A DNA stretch of 64,000 nt from Listeria aquatica FSL S10-1188 (lineage in GTDB: Bacteria > Bacillota > Bacilli > Lactobacillales > Listeriaceae): positions 124,001-188,000 of the forward strand of contig NZ_AOCG01000006.1 of the NCBI RefSeq assembly GCF_000525795.1, given 5' to 3'. Both the position numbers and the translations under genes were made by a program. The notes beneath the pieces were generated by a model, which saw only the letters and a program-made list of their open reading frames with translations, was not told the origin of the DNA and made no database searches. Shown one piece after another: positions 47,258 to 56,454 of the stretch (positions are counted from its first letter, which is position 1; each line of letters opens with the position of its first letter).

Positions 47258-47300
47258 AAAAAAACCGTTTCCCCTGACACAAACAGAAAAAACGGCTTTT
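47258..47300 (-). terminator. Terminator after punA
   Basis: CCGTTT (47265-47270) and AAACGG (47290-47295) enclose a 19-nt loop; on the minus strand seven U follow (complement of 47258-47264). The stem is short but the U tract and position fit. Confidence 0.6.
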
Positions 47301-47304
47301 TTAG

Positions 47305-48120
47305 CTACATATCTTTTAAAATCGCGCGAACATAAGTGAGGAACGTTTGTTGCACACGATCTGTTGTTTCAATAACCTCACTATGCGAAAGCGGCTGATC
47401 TAAAATCCCAGCAGCCATGTTCGTAATGCACGAAATTCCAAGCACCTTAAGCCCAGCATGATTCGCAACAATCACCTCAGGTACTGTTGACATCCCAACA
47501 GCATCCGCCCCAAGCGTCCGGATCATTCGAATCTCGGCTGGCGTTTCATACGTCGGTCCACTGAATCCAGCATAGACACCTTCACGTATTTCAATTCCTA
47601 AGTCTTGGGCAATGAGACGCGCCGCCTCACGTAGCTCAAGTGAATACGCTTCAGACATATCCGGAAAGCGCGGACCAAAATGGTCATTATTTTTTCCAAT
47701 CAACGGATTTGTTCCAATAAAATTGATGTGGTCTGAAATCAGCATCAAATCGCCTGCTTGATAAAGCTCATTCACACCGCCTGCCGCATTCGTGACAATC
47801 AAATGCGTCACGCCAAGTTCCTTCATCACACGAACTGGAAAAGTAACTTCTTCCATGCTATATCCTTCATAAAAATGAAATCTACCCTGCATGGCTACGA
47901 CTTCTTTTTGCTCGAGCTCACCAAATACAAATTGACCTGCATGTCCAGAAACAGTTGAAACTGGGAAATGTGGGATCTCCTCATAAGAAAGCTTTGTTGG
48001 ATTTTTAATTTCATCCCCTAAAACCCCGAGACCTGAACCCAGAATCAAACCAATTTTTGGCTCTCCTGAATAATGTGATCGAATTTTGCCAACCGCTTCA
48101 TTTAATTTATCCATACTCAT
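47305..48120 (-). CDS. punA: Purine nucleoside phosphorylase
   Basis: 271 aa PNP of the trimeric type acting on guanosine/inosine. GSGLGVLGDEI near the N-terminus, VSGHAGQFVFG, and VTNAAGGVN are typical; YxGFSGPTYETPAEIR carries purine-site residues. The start could be ATG 48120 or 48114. It lies 44 nt after xerD; the phosphopentomutase gene usually found between them is missing here. Confidence 0.94.
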   Translation of the reverse strand: MSMDKLNEAVGKIRSHYSGEPKIGLILGSGLGVLGDEIKNPTKLSYEEIPHFPVSTVSGHAGQFVFGELEQKEVVAMQGRFHFYEGYSMEEVTFPVRVMKELGVTHLIVTNAAGGVNELYQAGDLMLISDHINFIGTNPLIGKNNDHFGPRFPDMSEAYSLELREAARLIAQDLGIEIREGVYAGFSGPTYETPAEIRMIRTLGADAVGMSTVPEVIVANHAGLKVLGISCITNMAAGILDQPLSHSEVIETTDRVQQTFLTYVRAILKDM

Positions 48121-48164
48121 CTCACTTCAAACTCCCATCTTTTTTAATTCAATTCCTTTATTTG

Positions 48165-49058
48165 TCATGCACGCGGATGATACTTTTTGTAAACATCTTT
48201 AAGTCGCGCTTTTGTTACATGTGTATAAATTTGCGTGGTAGAAATATCTGCATGACCGAGAAGCTCCTGCACAGACCTCAAATCCGCCCCGTTTTCAAGG
48301 AGATGCGTTGCAAAAGAGTGACGTAACGTATGCGGTGTAATCGGTTTATCAATGCCAGCTTTTAACGCCATTTGTTTAAGATTTTTCCAAAACCCTTGGC
48401 GTGTCATTCCCATGCCATGATGATTTAAAAACACAAAATCATTGCGTGATTTCGAGCGATAAAGCTTTGGCCTCCCTGACTCAAGATAGCTTTCAACGGC
48501 TTTTGTAGCCGTTCCTCCAAGCGGAATAATTCGCTCTTTATTCCCCTTACCAATCGTCTGAATAAAACCCATATGTAAATGAAGATCATCCAGTTTTAAA
48601 TGAATCAGTTCAGAAACACGTAACCCTGTCGCATAAAGCACCTCAAGCATGGCTTGATCCCGAAGGCCAAACACAGTCTTTGTGTCAGGTGTCTCAAGCA
48701 GCTTCTCAACGTCCTGATAATTTAGCACCTTGGGAAGCCCTTGACGTTGTTTGGGCGTTTCAATCTGAATCATCGGATCATGCGGCACCTTCCCATCATG
48801 AAGCAAAAAATGAAAGAACGAGCGAAGAGAAGCAATATAGCGTGCGACCGTCCGAGGCGATTTCCCTCTTTCACGAGCAAAATTCATGAATGAAACAATT
48901 TCTCTTCGTGACACAAGATCAGGCCGTTCGATTCCTTCTTCTTCCTTTAAATAGACGGCAAAAAAATGCAAATCACGCGCATAAGCTTTTCGTGTGTTTT
49001 CTGATAACCCGCGTTCGACCGTTAAAAAATGTAAAAAATCTTCAATCCATTCGTCCAT
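48165..49058 (-). CDS. xerD: Tyrosine recombinase XerD
   Basis: 297 aa. N-terminal SAM-like domain (ENTRKAYARDLHFF) and a catalytic domain with Arg in ATGLRVSELI, HTLRHSFATHLL (His, Arg), LGHADISTTQIYTH (His, and the nucleophilic Tyr). XerD with XerC resolves chromosome dimers at dif. Housekeeping position; no sign of an integron or phage. Confidence 0.95.
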   Translation of the reverse strand: MDEWIEDFLHFLTVERGLSENTRKAYARDLHFFAVYLKEEEGIERPDLVSRREIVSFMNFARERGKSPRTVARYIASLRSFFHFLLHDGKVPHDPMIQIETPKQRQGLPKVLNYQDVEKLLETPDTKTVFGLRDQAMLEVLYATGLRVSELIHLKLDDLHLHMGFIQTIGKGNKERIIPLGGTATKAVESYLESGRPKLYRSKSRNDFVFLNHHGMGMTRQGFWKNLKQMALKAGIDKPITPHTLRHSFATHLLENGADLRSVQELLGHADISTTQIYTHVTKARLKDVYKKYHPRA

Positions 49059-49186
49059 AGTCTCGCCTCCCGCTTTTCCATTTTATCACGAAACGAAACA
49101 GGAATGAACTTTAAACCTAAGAAATCCCACAAGAAAAAGCGCCTCATGTTCTGTTCCGCCTAAACGTTTTCCTTGCTCGATTAAAT

Positions 49187-49219
49187 AGCAAAACGAGCAT
49201 CAGCGGAAGCCGATGCTCG
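49187..49219 (-). terminator. Terminator after fur
   Basis: CGAGCATC (49194-49201) pairs with GATGCTCG (49212-49219); with inner GC pairs the stem extends. The U tract on the minus strand is short. It directly follows the fur stop. Confidence 0.7.
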
Positions 49220-49220
49220 T

Positions 49221-49676
49221 TCAGTTCTTTTTCTTTCCATTTGCGCGACACTTCGAACAAACGCCTTGAAAAGTTAACCTGTGATCCTTCACAAGAAAAT
49301 GCCATTTCGCTTCCACCACTTTTTCTACCTCTTCAAGTAAATCTTCTTGAATTTCTTCGACAGAACCACATTCTAGGCAAACTAAGTGGTGATGAAAATG
49401 CTTAGCCCCTTCTTTGCGTAAATCAAAACGTGAAACCCCATCTCCAAAATTAATTTTATCAACCACGCGCAGTTCAGTTAAAAGTTCAAGAGTCCGGTAA
49501 ACCGTTGCAAGTCCAGTATCAGGAGCGATTTCTTTCACTCGCATAAATACCTCTTCCGCACTCAAATGCTCTTTTTCATCTTCTAAAAGAACGCGCACAG
49601 TCGCCTCACGTTGTGGGGTTAACTTGTAACTTGCATCATGCAGTTGCGCTTTAATTCGGTTAATCCGTCCTTCCAT
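49221..49676 (-). CDS. fur: Ferric uptake regulator (Fur family)
   Basis: 151 aa. Winged helix KLTPQREATVRVLL and TGLATVYRTLELL, metal site HFHHHLVCLECG and a second CxxC (CSKC). It starts at ATG 49676 behind GGGAGG. Located after xerD as in Bacillus/Listeria. It faces away from the fhuC-like gene, whose upstream region carries a good Fur box. A PerR/Fur-like box lies in its own promoter region. Confidence 0.93.
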   Translation of the reverse strand: MEGRINRIKAQLHDASYKLTPQREATVRVLLEDEKEHLSAEEVFMRVKEIAPDTGLATVYRTLELLTELRVVDKINFGDGVSRFDLRKEGAKHFHHHLVCLECGSVEEIQEDLLEEVEKVVEAKWHFLVKDHRLTFQGVCSKCRANGKKKN

Positions 49677-49729
49677 CACCAGAACCTCCCTCAAACTTCA
49701 TTTTTTCATTCTCAATTGACTTTTTTATA

Positions 49730-49744
49730 TTAAAATAATTCTAA
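49730..49744 (-). promoter_or_regulatory. PerR/Fur-type operator upstream of fur
   Basis: TTAAAATAATTCTAA matches the PerR box TTATAATNATTATAA at 12 of 14 fixed positions. It lies about 55 bases upstream of the fur start, where a -35/-10 region is expected. PerR control of fur is established in Bacillus subtilis. Confidence 0.5.
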
Positions 49745-49916
49745 TTAAAAAACAAGACTAAATTTTGATTTTCCGCTTTAAAATTCTTGATTTACGTTCT
49801 GCTATCTATGTTTAAAAAGATACCATATATTCTCATTTCTGTCCACAGTGATTATCAATTAATTAAAAAACAACTTCTTTTTAGAATAACTATCATCTAT
49901 CACTTTACTAGAATTG

Positions 49917-49969
49917 CTTGAAACTTATCCACAAAACTTTTATACTTAAAACATTGAGAATGATTATCA
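49917..49969 (+). promoter_or_regulatory. Promoter and Fur box of the fhuC-like/FNR operon
   Basis: TTGAAA (49917-49922), an 18-nt spacer and TATACT (49941-49946) form a good promoter. TGAGAATGATTATCA (49955-49969) matches the 7-1-7 Fur box TGATAATNATTATCA at all but one fixed position and covers the likely transcription start. Iron repression follows. The remainder of the 316-nt gap to fur is AT-rich, with a half-site-like TGATTATCA near 49848. Confidence 0.78.
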
Positions 49970-49992
49970 CTTTTTATAAAGGTGGAATATAA

Positions 49993-50832
49993 ATGGAAGA
50001 ATTTTACACGGAGAACTTACAAATCGCTTACGATAAGCGAATTATTGTAGAATCGCTTAATATAGAAATTCCTAAAGGACAAATCACTGCACTGGTTGGT
50101 GCTAACGGTTCTGGAAAGTCCACCATCTTAAAAACCATGGCTCGCTTAATTAAACCTAACAAAGGAGCTGTATTTTTAGATGGGAAAAAAATTCATCAAG
50201 AACCAACAAAACAAATCGCGAAAGAATTAGCTATCCTTCCACAAAACCCTTCTGCACCAGATGGCTTAACGATCGAAGAATTAATTCTTTACGGACGAAG
50301 CCCGCATCAAACTGGGTTCAAGTCTCGCTCAAAAGCGGATAACGAAATGATTCACTGGGCTCTTAAAATGACAAATTTGCTTGATTTAAAGGAACGTCCG
50401 CTTGATCAATTATCTGGTGGTCAAAGACAACGCGCTTGGATCGCCATGGCTCTTGCACAAGACACAGAAATTGTTTTTTTGGATGAACCGACAACTTTTC
50501 TTGATATGACACATCAACTTGATGTTATGAATATTTTAAAAGAGCTTAATCAAGTTGAGCAAAAAACAATCGTCATGGTCGTGCACGATTTGAATCACGC
50601 CTCTCGTTATGCCACACATATGATTGCGATCAAAGATGGACAAGTAGCTGCAAGCGGTGCCCCCGTTGACGTTATGACTGAGGAAACACTCGAAGCCGTC
50701 TTCAATGTAAAAGCAGATATCGTTCTTGATCCAAGAACTGATGTACCCATCTGCATTCCATATGAAACGTGTAGCGGATGTGAAATTAAAGATGTTGTAA
50801 GGGAGCTTGAACCAGATGTCCTCACTATTTGA
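49993..50832 (+). CDS. fhuC: Iron(III)-siderophore ABC transporter ATPase, FhuC-like
   Basis: 279 aa. Walker A GANGSGKST, signature LSGGQRQR, Walker B IVFLDEPTTFLD, H loop VVHDLNHA: the FecE/FhuC importer class. An unusual C-terminal extension carries three cysteines (ETCSGCEIK plus an upstream Cys). It starts at ATG 49993. No permease or binding-protein gene lies next to it; in L. monocytogenes fhuB, fhuG and fhuD are adjacent. Its end overlaps the reductase gene. Confidence 0.9.
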   Translation: MEEFYTENLQIAYDKRIIVESLNIEIPKGQITALVGANGSGKSTILKTMARLIKPNKGAVFLDGKKIHQEPTKQIAKELAILPQNPSAPDGLTIEELILYGRSPHQTGFKSRSKADNEMIHWALKMTNLLDLKERPLDQLSGGQRQRAWIAMALAQDTEIVFLDEPTTFLDMTHQLDVMNILKELNQVEQKTIVMVVHDLNHASRYATHMIAIKDGQVAASGAPVDVMTEETLEAVFNVKADIVLDPRTDVPICIPYETCSGCEIKDVVRELEPDVLTI

Positions 50833-51808
50833 TGTTACAATTATTGGCGCTGGCCCCGTTGGCCTTTACACAGCTTTTTACAGCGGATTGCGCGCCCTAA
50901 AAACCAAAGTCATTGATGCTGAGCCAGATGTAGGAGGAAAAATCCGCTATTTCTATCCAGATAAAAACATCCACGATGTAGGTGGAATTGCGGAAATAAC
51001 AGGAGCAGAACTTGTTCAAAATTTTAAGATGCAAGCAGAAACATTCGAACCTGAATTTGTACTTGGGAAACGAGTTACCTCCCTCATAAAGCAACAAGAT
51101 GAAATCTTCCTTTTGAAAACAGAAGACGGGGAACTTCATTATTCCAAAACCGTAATCATCGCTTGTGGGAGTGGGACTTATGAAGTGAATCCACTGATAG
51201 CAGAAAATGCTGCTTTACATCACGCAAAAACGCACTACCACTTACGTGACCTCGAACAATTTCGCGGTAAAAAAGTAGTTGTTTCTGGCGGTGGCGATGC
51301 GGCGATCGATGCCGCCTTTACATTACTGCCTATTGCTAAAACTGTAGATTTAATTTATCGAGGTGAGAATTTTAAAGGTTATGAAAAACGAGCTAGCGAT
51401 CTACTTACCTCTAAAATCCAAGTTCATCTACAACATGAAATCACGGCATTAAATGAAGGAAGCGAGCTTGAAACCGTCACAGTTTGCGCTAAAGCATCTG
51501 GCGAAGAGTCTACACTTTCCTGTGAAGCCTTATTTATCAGCCATGGAGTAGAAGTGGATTTTAGTTTCACAAAAAACTGGGGATTACACACCGCCGATTG
51601 GGGAATCCAAGTCAATCCCTTTATGCAAACCAATCTTCCGGGCGTCTATGCTTGTGGAGATGCAGCTGCCTATTCACGAAAAATCCGAATCATCTCAGCT
51701 GGATTGCATGAAGGAGCTATCGCCGTAAATAGCGCTAAACAATATCTTGATCCAGATGCTGCAAATGAAGCTATGGTCAGCACGCACCATGACCATTTCA
51801 CAAACTAA
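50816..51808 (+). CDS. Ferredoxin--NADP reductase (YumC type)
   Basis: 330 aa thioredoxin-reductase-like flavoprotein: FAD motif GAGPVGLYTAFY, NADPH motif SGGGDAAIDAA, and YACGDAAAY near the C-terminus. It has no CxxC redox pair, which sets it apart from thioredoxin reductase and marks it as an FNR. The likely start is ATG 50816 behind AAGGGAG, overlapping the fhuC end. Co-transcription under a Fur box suggests a role in reductive iron release, an inference. Confidence 0.92.
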   Translation: MSSLFDVTIIGAGPVGLYTAFYSGLRALKTKVIDAEPDVGGKIRYFYPDKNIHDVGGIAEITGAELVQNFKMQAETFEPEFVLGKRVTSLIKQQDEIFLLKTEDGELHYSKTVIIACGSGTYEVNPLIAENAALHHAKTHYHLRDLEQFRGKKVVVSGGGDAAIDAAFTLLPIAKTVDLIYRGENFKGYEKRASDLLTSKIQVHLQHEITALNEGSELETVTVCAKASGEESTLSCEALFISHGVEVDFSFTKNWGLHTADWGIQVNPFMQTNLPGVYACGDAAAYSRKIRIISAGLHEGAIAVNSAKQYLDPDAANEAMVSTHHDHFTN

Positions 51809-51810
51809 AC

Positions 51811-51858
51811 AAAAACAAGGCGCAAAACTTCACAGTTTTACGCCTTGTTTTTTTATTT
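51811..51858. terminator. Bidirectional terminator between reductase and K+ channel genes
   Basis: AAACAAGGCG and CGCCTTGTTT, with an inner AAAAC/GTTTT, form a long stem with a T tract on the plus strand and A-rich sequence on the other side. Part of it codes the end of the convergent channel gene. Confidence 0.85.
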
Positions 51859-52555
51859 TTTTCGTATCGATTAAATCTTTCAAAAGTTTCTTTTGTTCTT
51901 TTGTCAGAGTCTCTACATTAGCGATTGACTTTACCAAACCATCAAAATCATTTTTCTTTTTCCCGCGAAAATATTCACTAACGACACCAGAAAATGCCCC
52001 CAAAATAGAAATGCCGATCAGCATCATGAAACCAGCGATCAATCTCCCCAGCTGCGTATTCGGAATCACATCGCCATATCCGACTGTCGAAACCGTTTGA
52101 ACACACCACCAAATCGCTTCACGGTAGGAAGTAAAACCAGGTTCAATGAGAAACATAATAAATGGCACCACTAAAATGGTGATCACAAGTCCAATCACAA
52201 GCCGATTTGAAAAATATTTGAGTAACATATTATAAATTTTCCATGAATGGCGTAATCCCTTTGAAAGATAACCAACATAGTGCAAAACAGAAATCAGTTT
52301 AAAAACCCGAAAATCGTGCAAAAACGGAATGACAGAAAGCGCCTCTAAAAAAATGCGTCCTAAGAAAAGTCTTTTTATTCTCCGCACGAATTAGCTGAAC
52401 ACCGTAGTCTAGTACAAAAATAAGCCAAATCAGCCACTGCACGATATTTGCCCAAGTTGACGAGTTATCTAGCAAAGAAAGCGATAAAATGATTAGACTT
52501 ACAATAAATAATTGATAAATAAGATCCGCTTTTTTTTTGAAAAAAAATGTGCCAT
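51830..52555 (-). CDS. Potassium channel, Kch/VIC-like (frameshifted)
   Basis: About 240 aa after repair. Hydrophobic segments in the N-terminal half, then a pore loop with the K+ selectivity filter TVSTVGYGD, a final helix and a short cytoplasmic tail with a coiled segment. The ATG at 52555 follows GGGGAGG. Extra bases lie in A8 52540-52547, T9 52530-52538 and T5 52372-52376; removing one from each joins the N-terminal helices to the pore. Without repair only the pore half is seen. Confidence 0.85.
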
Positions 52556-52600
52556 GCTTGACCTCCCCTCTTCCACAAATTTTCTTTTCATTTTAGCTAG

Positions 52601-53165
52601 CTAAATCTCATCAAGCTGCCTTTTTAGTTTTTCTAACTCCAAATACTGAATCGCATAAACGGTTTTAGCATCATGGATAACTTGTTGATCGATCAATTGC
52701 TTCGCCTCGTCTAGTGTCACTTCAAGTATGTTTACAAATTCATCTTCATCAAGCGGTCTATGATGCTGCAATTTTTTTAAGTCATGGGCTACATAAATAT
52801 GTAATAGTTCATCCGAGAACCCTGGAGCTGTATAAAATGAAGTCAGGTAACTGAGTGTTCCTGCAACGCGTCCTGTTTCTTCTTCCAGTTCACGTGCTGC
52901 CGTTATTTTTTTTGTCTTCATTAGGTTCTATTTTTCCAGCCGGAATTTCAACAATTGCTTTCTCAAGTGGTTTGCGGTATTGTTCCACTAGAAGGAGCTT
53001 TCCAGAGTCACAAATCGGAAGTATCGCAACAGCACCTGGATGCTTCACGATCTCACGATTTCCAGTAGTTCCATCTGGAAGTTCAACGTCAGCTGTCACA
53101 AGTTTAACAACGCGTCCTTCAAACCATGTTTTTTCTCGCAAAGTCTTTTCTTCTAAATTGCGCAT
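52601..53165 (-). CDS. nudF: ADP-ribose pyrophosphatase, Nudix family (frameshift)
   Basis: 187 aa after repair. The Nudix box (GKIEPNED... followed by AARELEEETG) spans the frameshift at T8 52906-52913; one base removed restores it. VEQYRKPLEKAIVEIPAGKI is typical of NudF/YqkG. It hydrolyses ADP-ribose to AMP and ribose-5-phosphate. Confidence 0.92.
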
Positions 53166-53372
53166 TAGGTCACCTTCTTTTTTTTCTATATTGTAACATA
53201 CTTAAGCGGTCCGAGAAGAATTTACGTCGCGCGACTGATAACATGTTTCTAGCGAATATGATATGATAAATTTAAATCAAATATCCTTTCTAAAAAGCAA
53301 AAAAGGTTGAAATAAATCATACTGATTTTCTGTAAACATTTTAGAATGAGGAACCGAAGGAGAAGATAAACC

Positions 53373-54019
53373 ATGACTCTATTTAAAAAAATAATGGCAT
53401 TTACAGGTTCTGTGATCATTGTTTGTGTGCTATTCGGTATTCTTTCCGCGATTTTCACAAACCATTATTTGCTTATCATGCTCATCACGCTTGCTGTAGC
53501 TGGTATTTTGTTCTTCTTTTCATCAAAAGCCGGCGAAAAAGCTTGGCAGAAAAAACTGGATTAACAAACAAAGAGTATCGTTATATTCGTTCCAATTTAG
53601 AGGAAGCACGCGCTAAAATTTTACGCCTGCAAAAAATCATGAGTGCTCATAAAGCACTTTATTCCTTCCAAGAACGCAACAAAACATTACAATTAACAAA
53701 ACGACTTTACCAAATCGTGAAAGAAGAGCCTAAGCGTTTTTACGAAGCAGAAGATTTCTTCTTCTCACACTTGGATTCGCTTGTTGAACTCACAGAGAAA
53801 TATGCCTTTTTAGAAAGCCAGCCGGTTAAAGATAAAAAAATTTATCAAACCTTATCTGACACACGTTCACTTTTAAATGATTTAAGTCGTGTCATCGAAA
53901 AAGATTTATTCACTTTACTTAACCAAGATGTGAACAGCCTTGATTTTGAACTTGAAGTCGCTAAAAATTCGATTTCAAAGCAAAAAAAGAAATTCGAAAG
54001 GGGTCAAAATCATGAGTGA
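53373..54019 (+). CDS. XpaC-like membrane protein (frameshift)
   Basis: About 214 aa after repair. Two N-terminal membrane helices, then a helical cytoplasmic domain ([19 protein letters not shown]...) of the 5-bromo-4-chloroindolyl phosphate hydrolysis protein family (XpaC). The frame breaks at the A runs around 53537-53556. It starts at ATG 53373 behind GAAGGAGAAG. It precedes telA with an 8-nt overlap, a pairing conserved in Firmicutes (yceG/yceH-like). Confidence 0.8.
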
Positions 54020-55211
54020 CTCAAAAGAAAATAAAGAACTGAACCAAACAGATATGCTTGAAAAAGAAATGAATCATACGCTTGATGATTTGCTTTCCAA
54101 CCCTTTTGGAACAGATGGAACCACTGAAACAAGCCTTTTAAATAGTGAAACGGACAGTAAAACGGCTCCTCGCCTTGTCGACATGCTTCCAGAAAGTAAC
54201 AAACGACAAGCTATGGAATTGAGCAAACAAATCGAGCCAGGTAACCAAGCGGCCATTTTAAGCTACGGGGCGCCGGCGCAAGCTAAATTACATGATTTTT
54301 CTCATTCCATGCTCGCTCACGTTCAAAAACAAGATGTCGGTCCAATTGGTGACATCATCAGTGATTTAATGTATCGACTGCAAGAAGCTGATCCTGATGA
54401 ACTTGCGGCGCGCAATAAAAATATCTTTACGAAAATGTTCCACCGGGTGAAACAATCGATCAATGAAATCACATCTAAATATCAAAAAATTGGAACTCAA
54501 ATTGATCGAATCGCACTAAAACTCGAGCATTCGAAAAAACGGCTGATTGAGGATAACTCCTTCCTCGAGCAACTTTATGATAAAAATAAAGATTACTTTC
54601 AAGCGCTAAATATTTATATCGCAGCGGGAGAATTAAAACTGGAAGATATCCAAGACAAGCTTCTCCCCGAGTTAAAGAAAAAAGCAGAACAAACAGGAGA
54701 TCAAATGGATTTCCAAGAGTACAACGATTTGATGCAATTTGCTGATCGGTTAGAAAAACGCGTTCACGATTTGAAACTGAGTCGTCAAATTACGATTCAG
54801 CAAGCCCCGCAAATTCGGTTGATTCAAAATACCAACCAAGCACTTGCTGAAAAAATCCAGTCCTCTATCATGACGGCGATCCCGCTTTGGAAAAACCAAG
54901 TTGCCATTGCGCTAACATTATTGCGGCAACAACAAGCCGTTCAAGCACAGCGTCAAGTTTCAGAAACAACCAATGAACTCTTGAAACGCAATGCTGATAT
55001 GCTTAAAACAAACGCGATTGAAACAGCGCGTGAAAATGAAAGAGGGATTGTTGATATCGAAACCTTGAAGGAAACCCAATCTAGCTTGATTGAAACTCTG
55101 CAAGAAACCCTTAAAATCCAGAAAGAAGGTCGCGCTAAACGTGCTGCCGCTGAACAAGAACTCGTTTCGATGGAGCAAGAACTAAAAGATCGGCTGCTAG
55201 AACTAAAATAA
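54012..55211 (+). CDS. Toxic anion resistance protein, TelA/KlaA family
   Basis: 399 aa helical protein of the TelA (YaaN) family, with [21 protein letters not shown] and the C-terminal ANEL-like coiled region. It starts at ATG 54012 behind GAAAGGGGTC. In Bacillus and Listeria homologues lie next to XpaC; mutants show changed sensitivity to cell-envelope antimicrobials. Direct tellurite resistance is not shown by sequence. Confidence 0.9.
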   Translation: MSDSKENKELNQTDMLEKEMNHTLDDLLSNPFGTDGTTETSLLNSETDSKTAPRLVDMLPESNKRQAMELSKQIEPGNQAAILSYGAPAQAKLHDFSHSMLAHVQKQDVGPIGDIISDLMYRLQEADPDELAARNKNIFTKMFHRVKQSINEITSKYQKIGTQIDRIALKLEHSKKRLIEDNSFLEQLYDKNKDYFQALNIYIAAGELKLEDIQDKLLPELKKKAEQTGDQMDFQEYNDLMQFADRLEKRVHDLKLSRQITIQQAPQIRLIQNTNQALAEKIQSSIMTAIPLWKNQVAIALTLLRQQQAVQAQRQVSETTNELLKRNADMLKTNAIETARENERGIVDIETLKETQSSLIETLQETLKIQKEGRAKRAAAEQELVSMEQELKDRLLELK

Positions 55212-55222
55212 TGAATCCAAAC

Positions 55223-55264
55223 AAAAGCGTTCCTTTCCGAATCGGAAAGGAACGCTTTTTCTTT
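55223..55264 (+). terminator. Terminator after telA
   Basis: A ~17-bp stem (AAAAGCGTTCCTTTCCGA and its complement) followed by TTTTTCTTTATTT. It could also serve dinB, which converges from the other side. Confidence 0.88.
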
Positions 55265-55269
55265 ATTTA

Positions 55270-56367
55270 TTAGAGCCCTTCGAGGCGCAGATTTTCAAAA
55301 TGAATGGGTTTCAAATTCGTCACTGTAAGGCCAATCAAGCGAATGGAATCTTCACCATGATAAGCTTCTTGAAGTAAGGCTCGCCCCGCTTCATAAATCC
55401 ATCTTTTTTCATGCACATAATCCGTTAATGTCATCCGTTTTGTAATCGTCGTAAAATCGCTGTAGCGCAATTTTAAAACAACCGTTTTCCCGTGCTTATG
55501 AATTTTCCCAAGTCGCTGTTCAATTTTTTCTGCAAAGCGCATTAAATTTTCTTCAAGTACTTTTTCATTCCAAATATTTTCAGCAAAAGTCGTTTCTTTT
55601 CCAACGGACTTCCGGTCACGATTTGGATTCACAATATTATTGGACCGCCCTCTCACATGGCGATACAGCGCGTAGCCGTGTTTATGGAATTCACGAATCA
55701 AATCCCATTCGCTCCAAGCGCGCAAGTCTTTCCCCGTATGAATCCCGAGTCGGTGCATTTTTTCTGCTGTTACCTTCCCCACACCATAAAATTTATCGAT
55801 GGGGATCCCTTCCAAAAAAGCCTCAGCATATTCAGGCGGAACGACAGTAAGTCCGGCCGGTTTCTCGTAATCGGAGGCAATTTTAGCGATAAATTTATTG
55901 TAGGAAACGCCTGCTGAAGAAGTTAAATGTAGTTCTTGGTAAATGGCACGCTGGATTTCGCGCGCAATTAGAGTTGCTGATTTCATGCCAACTTTATTTT
56001 CAGTCACATCTAGATAAGCCTCATCAAGCGAAAGGGGCTCAATCACATCCGTATAGCGATGGAAAATTTCCCGGATTTGAGCCGAAACTTCCATATAATG
56101 CTCCATATTCCCATGAATAAAGATCCCTTGCGGACAAAGTTTTACTGCTTGACTAGAAGGCATCGCTGAATGCACGCCAAACTTTCTCGCTTCATAGGAA
56201 CAAGTTGAGACGACCCCACGTTTCTTTGGATCTCCTCCGATGATGAGTGGTTTGTTCCGGAATTCTGGATGATCACGTTGCTCGACCGATGCATAAAAAG
56301 CATCCATGTCAATATGAATGATTTTTCGGCTTGTATCTATGACCTTCCTCTCCTTCCAAAAGAACAT
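55270..56367 (-). CDS. dinB: DNA polymerase IV (Y family)
   Basis: 365 aa from ATG 56367. Catalytic residues: HIDMDAFYASVEQRD and SLDEAYLDVT (the SLDEA motif with the metal-binding Asp/Glu); little-finger domain at the end. Translesion polymerase. The start is uncertain: the strongest Shine-Dalgarno (GGAGAGGAAGG) lies before an ATA codon at 56340, where related proteins begin with Met. Confidence 0.93.
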   Translation of the reverse strand: MFFWKERKVIDTSRKIIHIDMDAFYASVEQRDHPEFRNKPLIIGGDPKKRGVVSTCSYEARKFGVHSAMPSSQAVKLCPQGIFIHGNMEHYMEVSAQIREIFHRYTDVIEPLSLDEAYLDVTENKVGMKSATLIAREIQRAIYQELHLTSSAGVSYNKFIAKIASDYEKPAGLTVVPPEYAEAFLEGIPIDKFYGVGKVTAEKMHRLGIHTGKDLRAWSEWDLIREFHKHGYALYRHVRGRSNNIVNPNRDRKSVGKETTFAENIWNEKVLEENLMRFAEKIEQRLGKIHKHGKTVVLKLRYSDFTTITKRMTLTDYVHEKRWIYEAGRALLQEAYHGEDSIRLIGLTVTNLKPIHFENLRLEGL

Positions 56368-56411
56368 TTGTTCCCTTTTATTATACAAGAAAATGCGGCG
56401 TTTGCCAAGTC

Positions 56412-56454
56412 TAAAAAAGAAAAGCGAGCCTACTTCTTCATGAAGGCTCGCTTT
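56412..56454 (-). terminator. Terminator at the end of the SDR gene
   Basis: AAAGCGAGCCT (56421-56431) pairs with AGGCTCGCTTT (56444-56454); on the minus strand a U-rich stretch follows. It overlaps the last codons of the SDR gene. Confidence 0.82.

Noticed and set aside
48165..49058. Tyrosine recombinase as a phage or island integrase
   Set aside because: Sequence motifs and position between punA and fur match chromosomal XerD, and no phage genes or att repeats are near.
49194..49219. Hairpin at the fur 3' end considered as a transposon end
   Set aside because: No matching copy or transposase nearby; position right after the stop codon fits a terminator.
50607..50825. Antisense open frame over the fhuC 3' end
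   Set aside because: No ribosome site, no family resemblance, and it lies fully opposite a well-supported gene.
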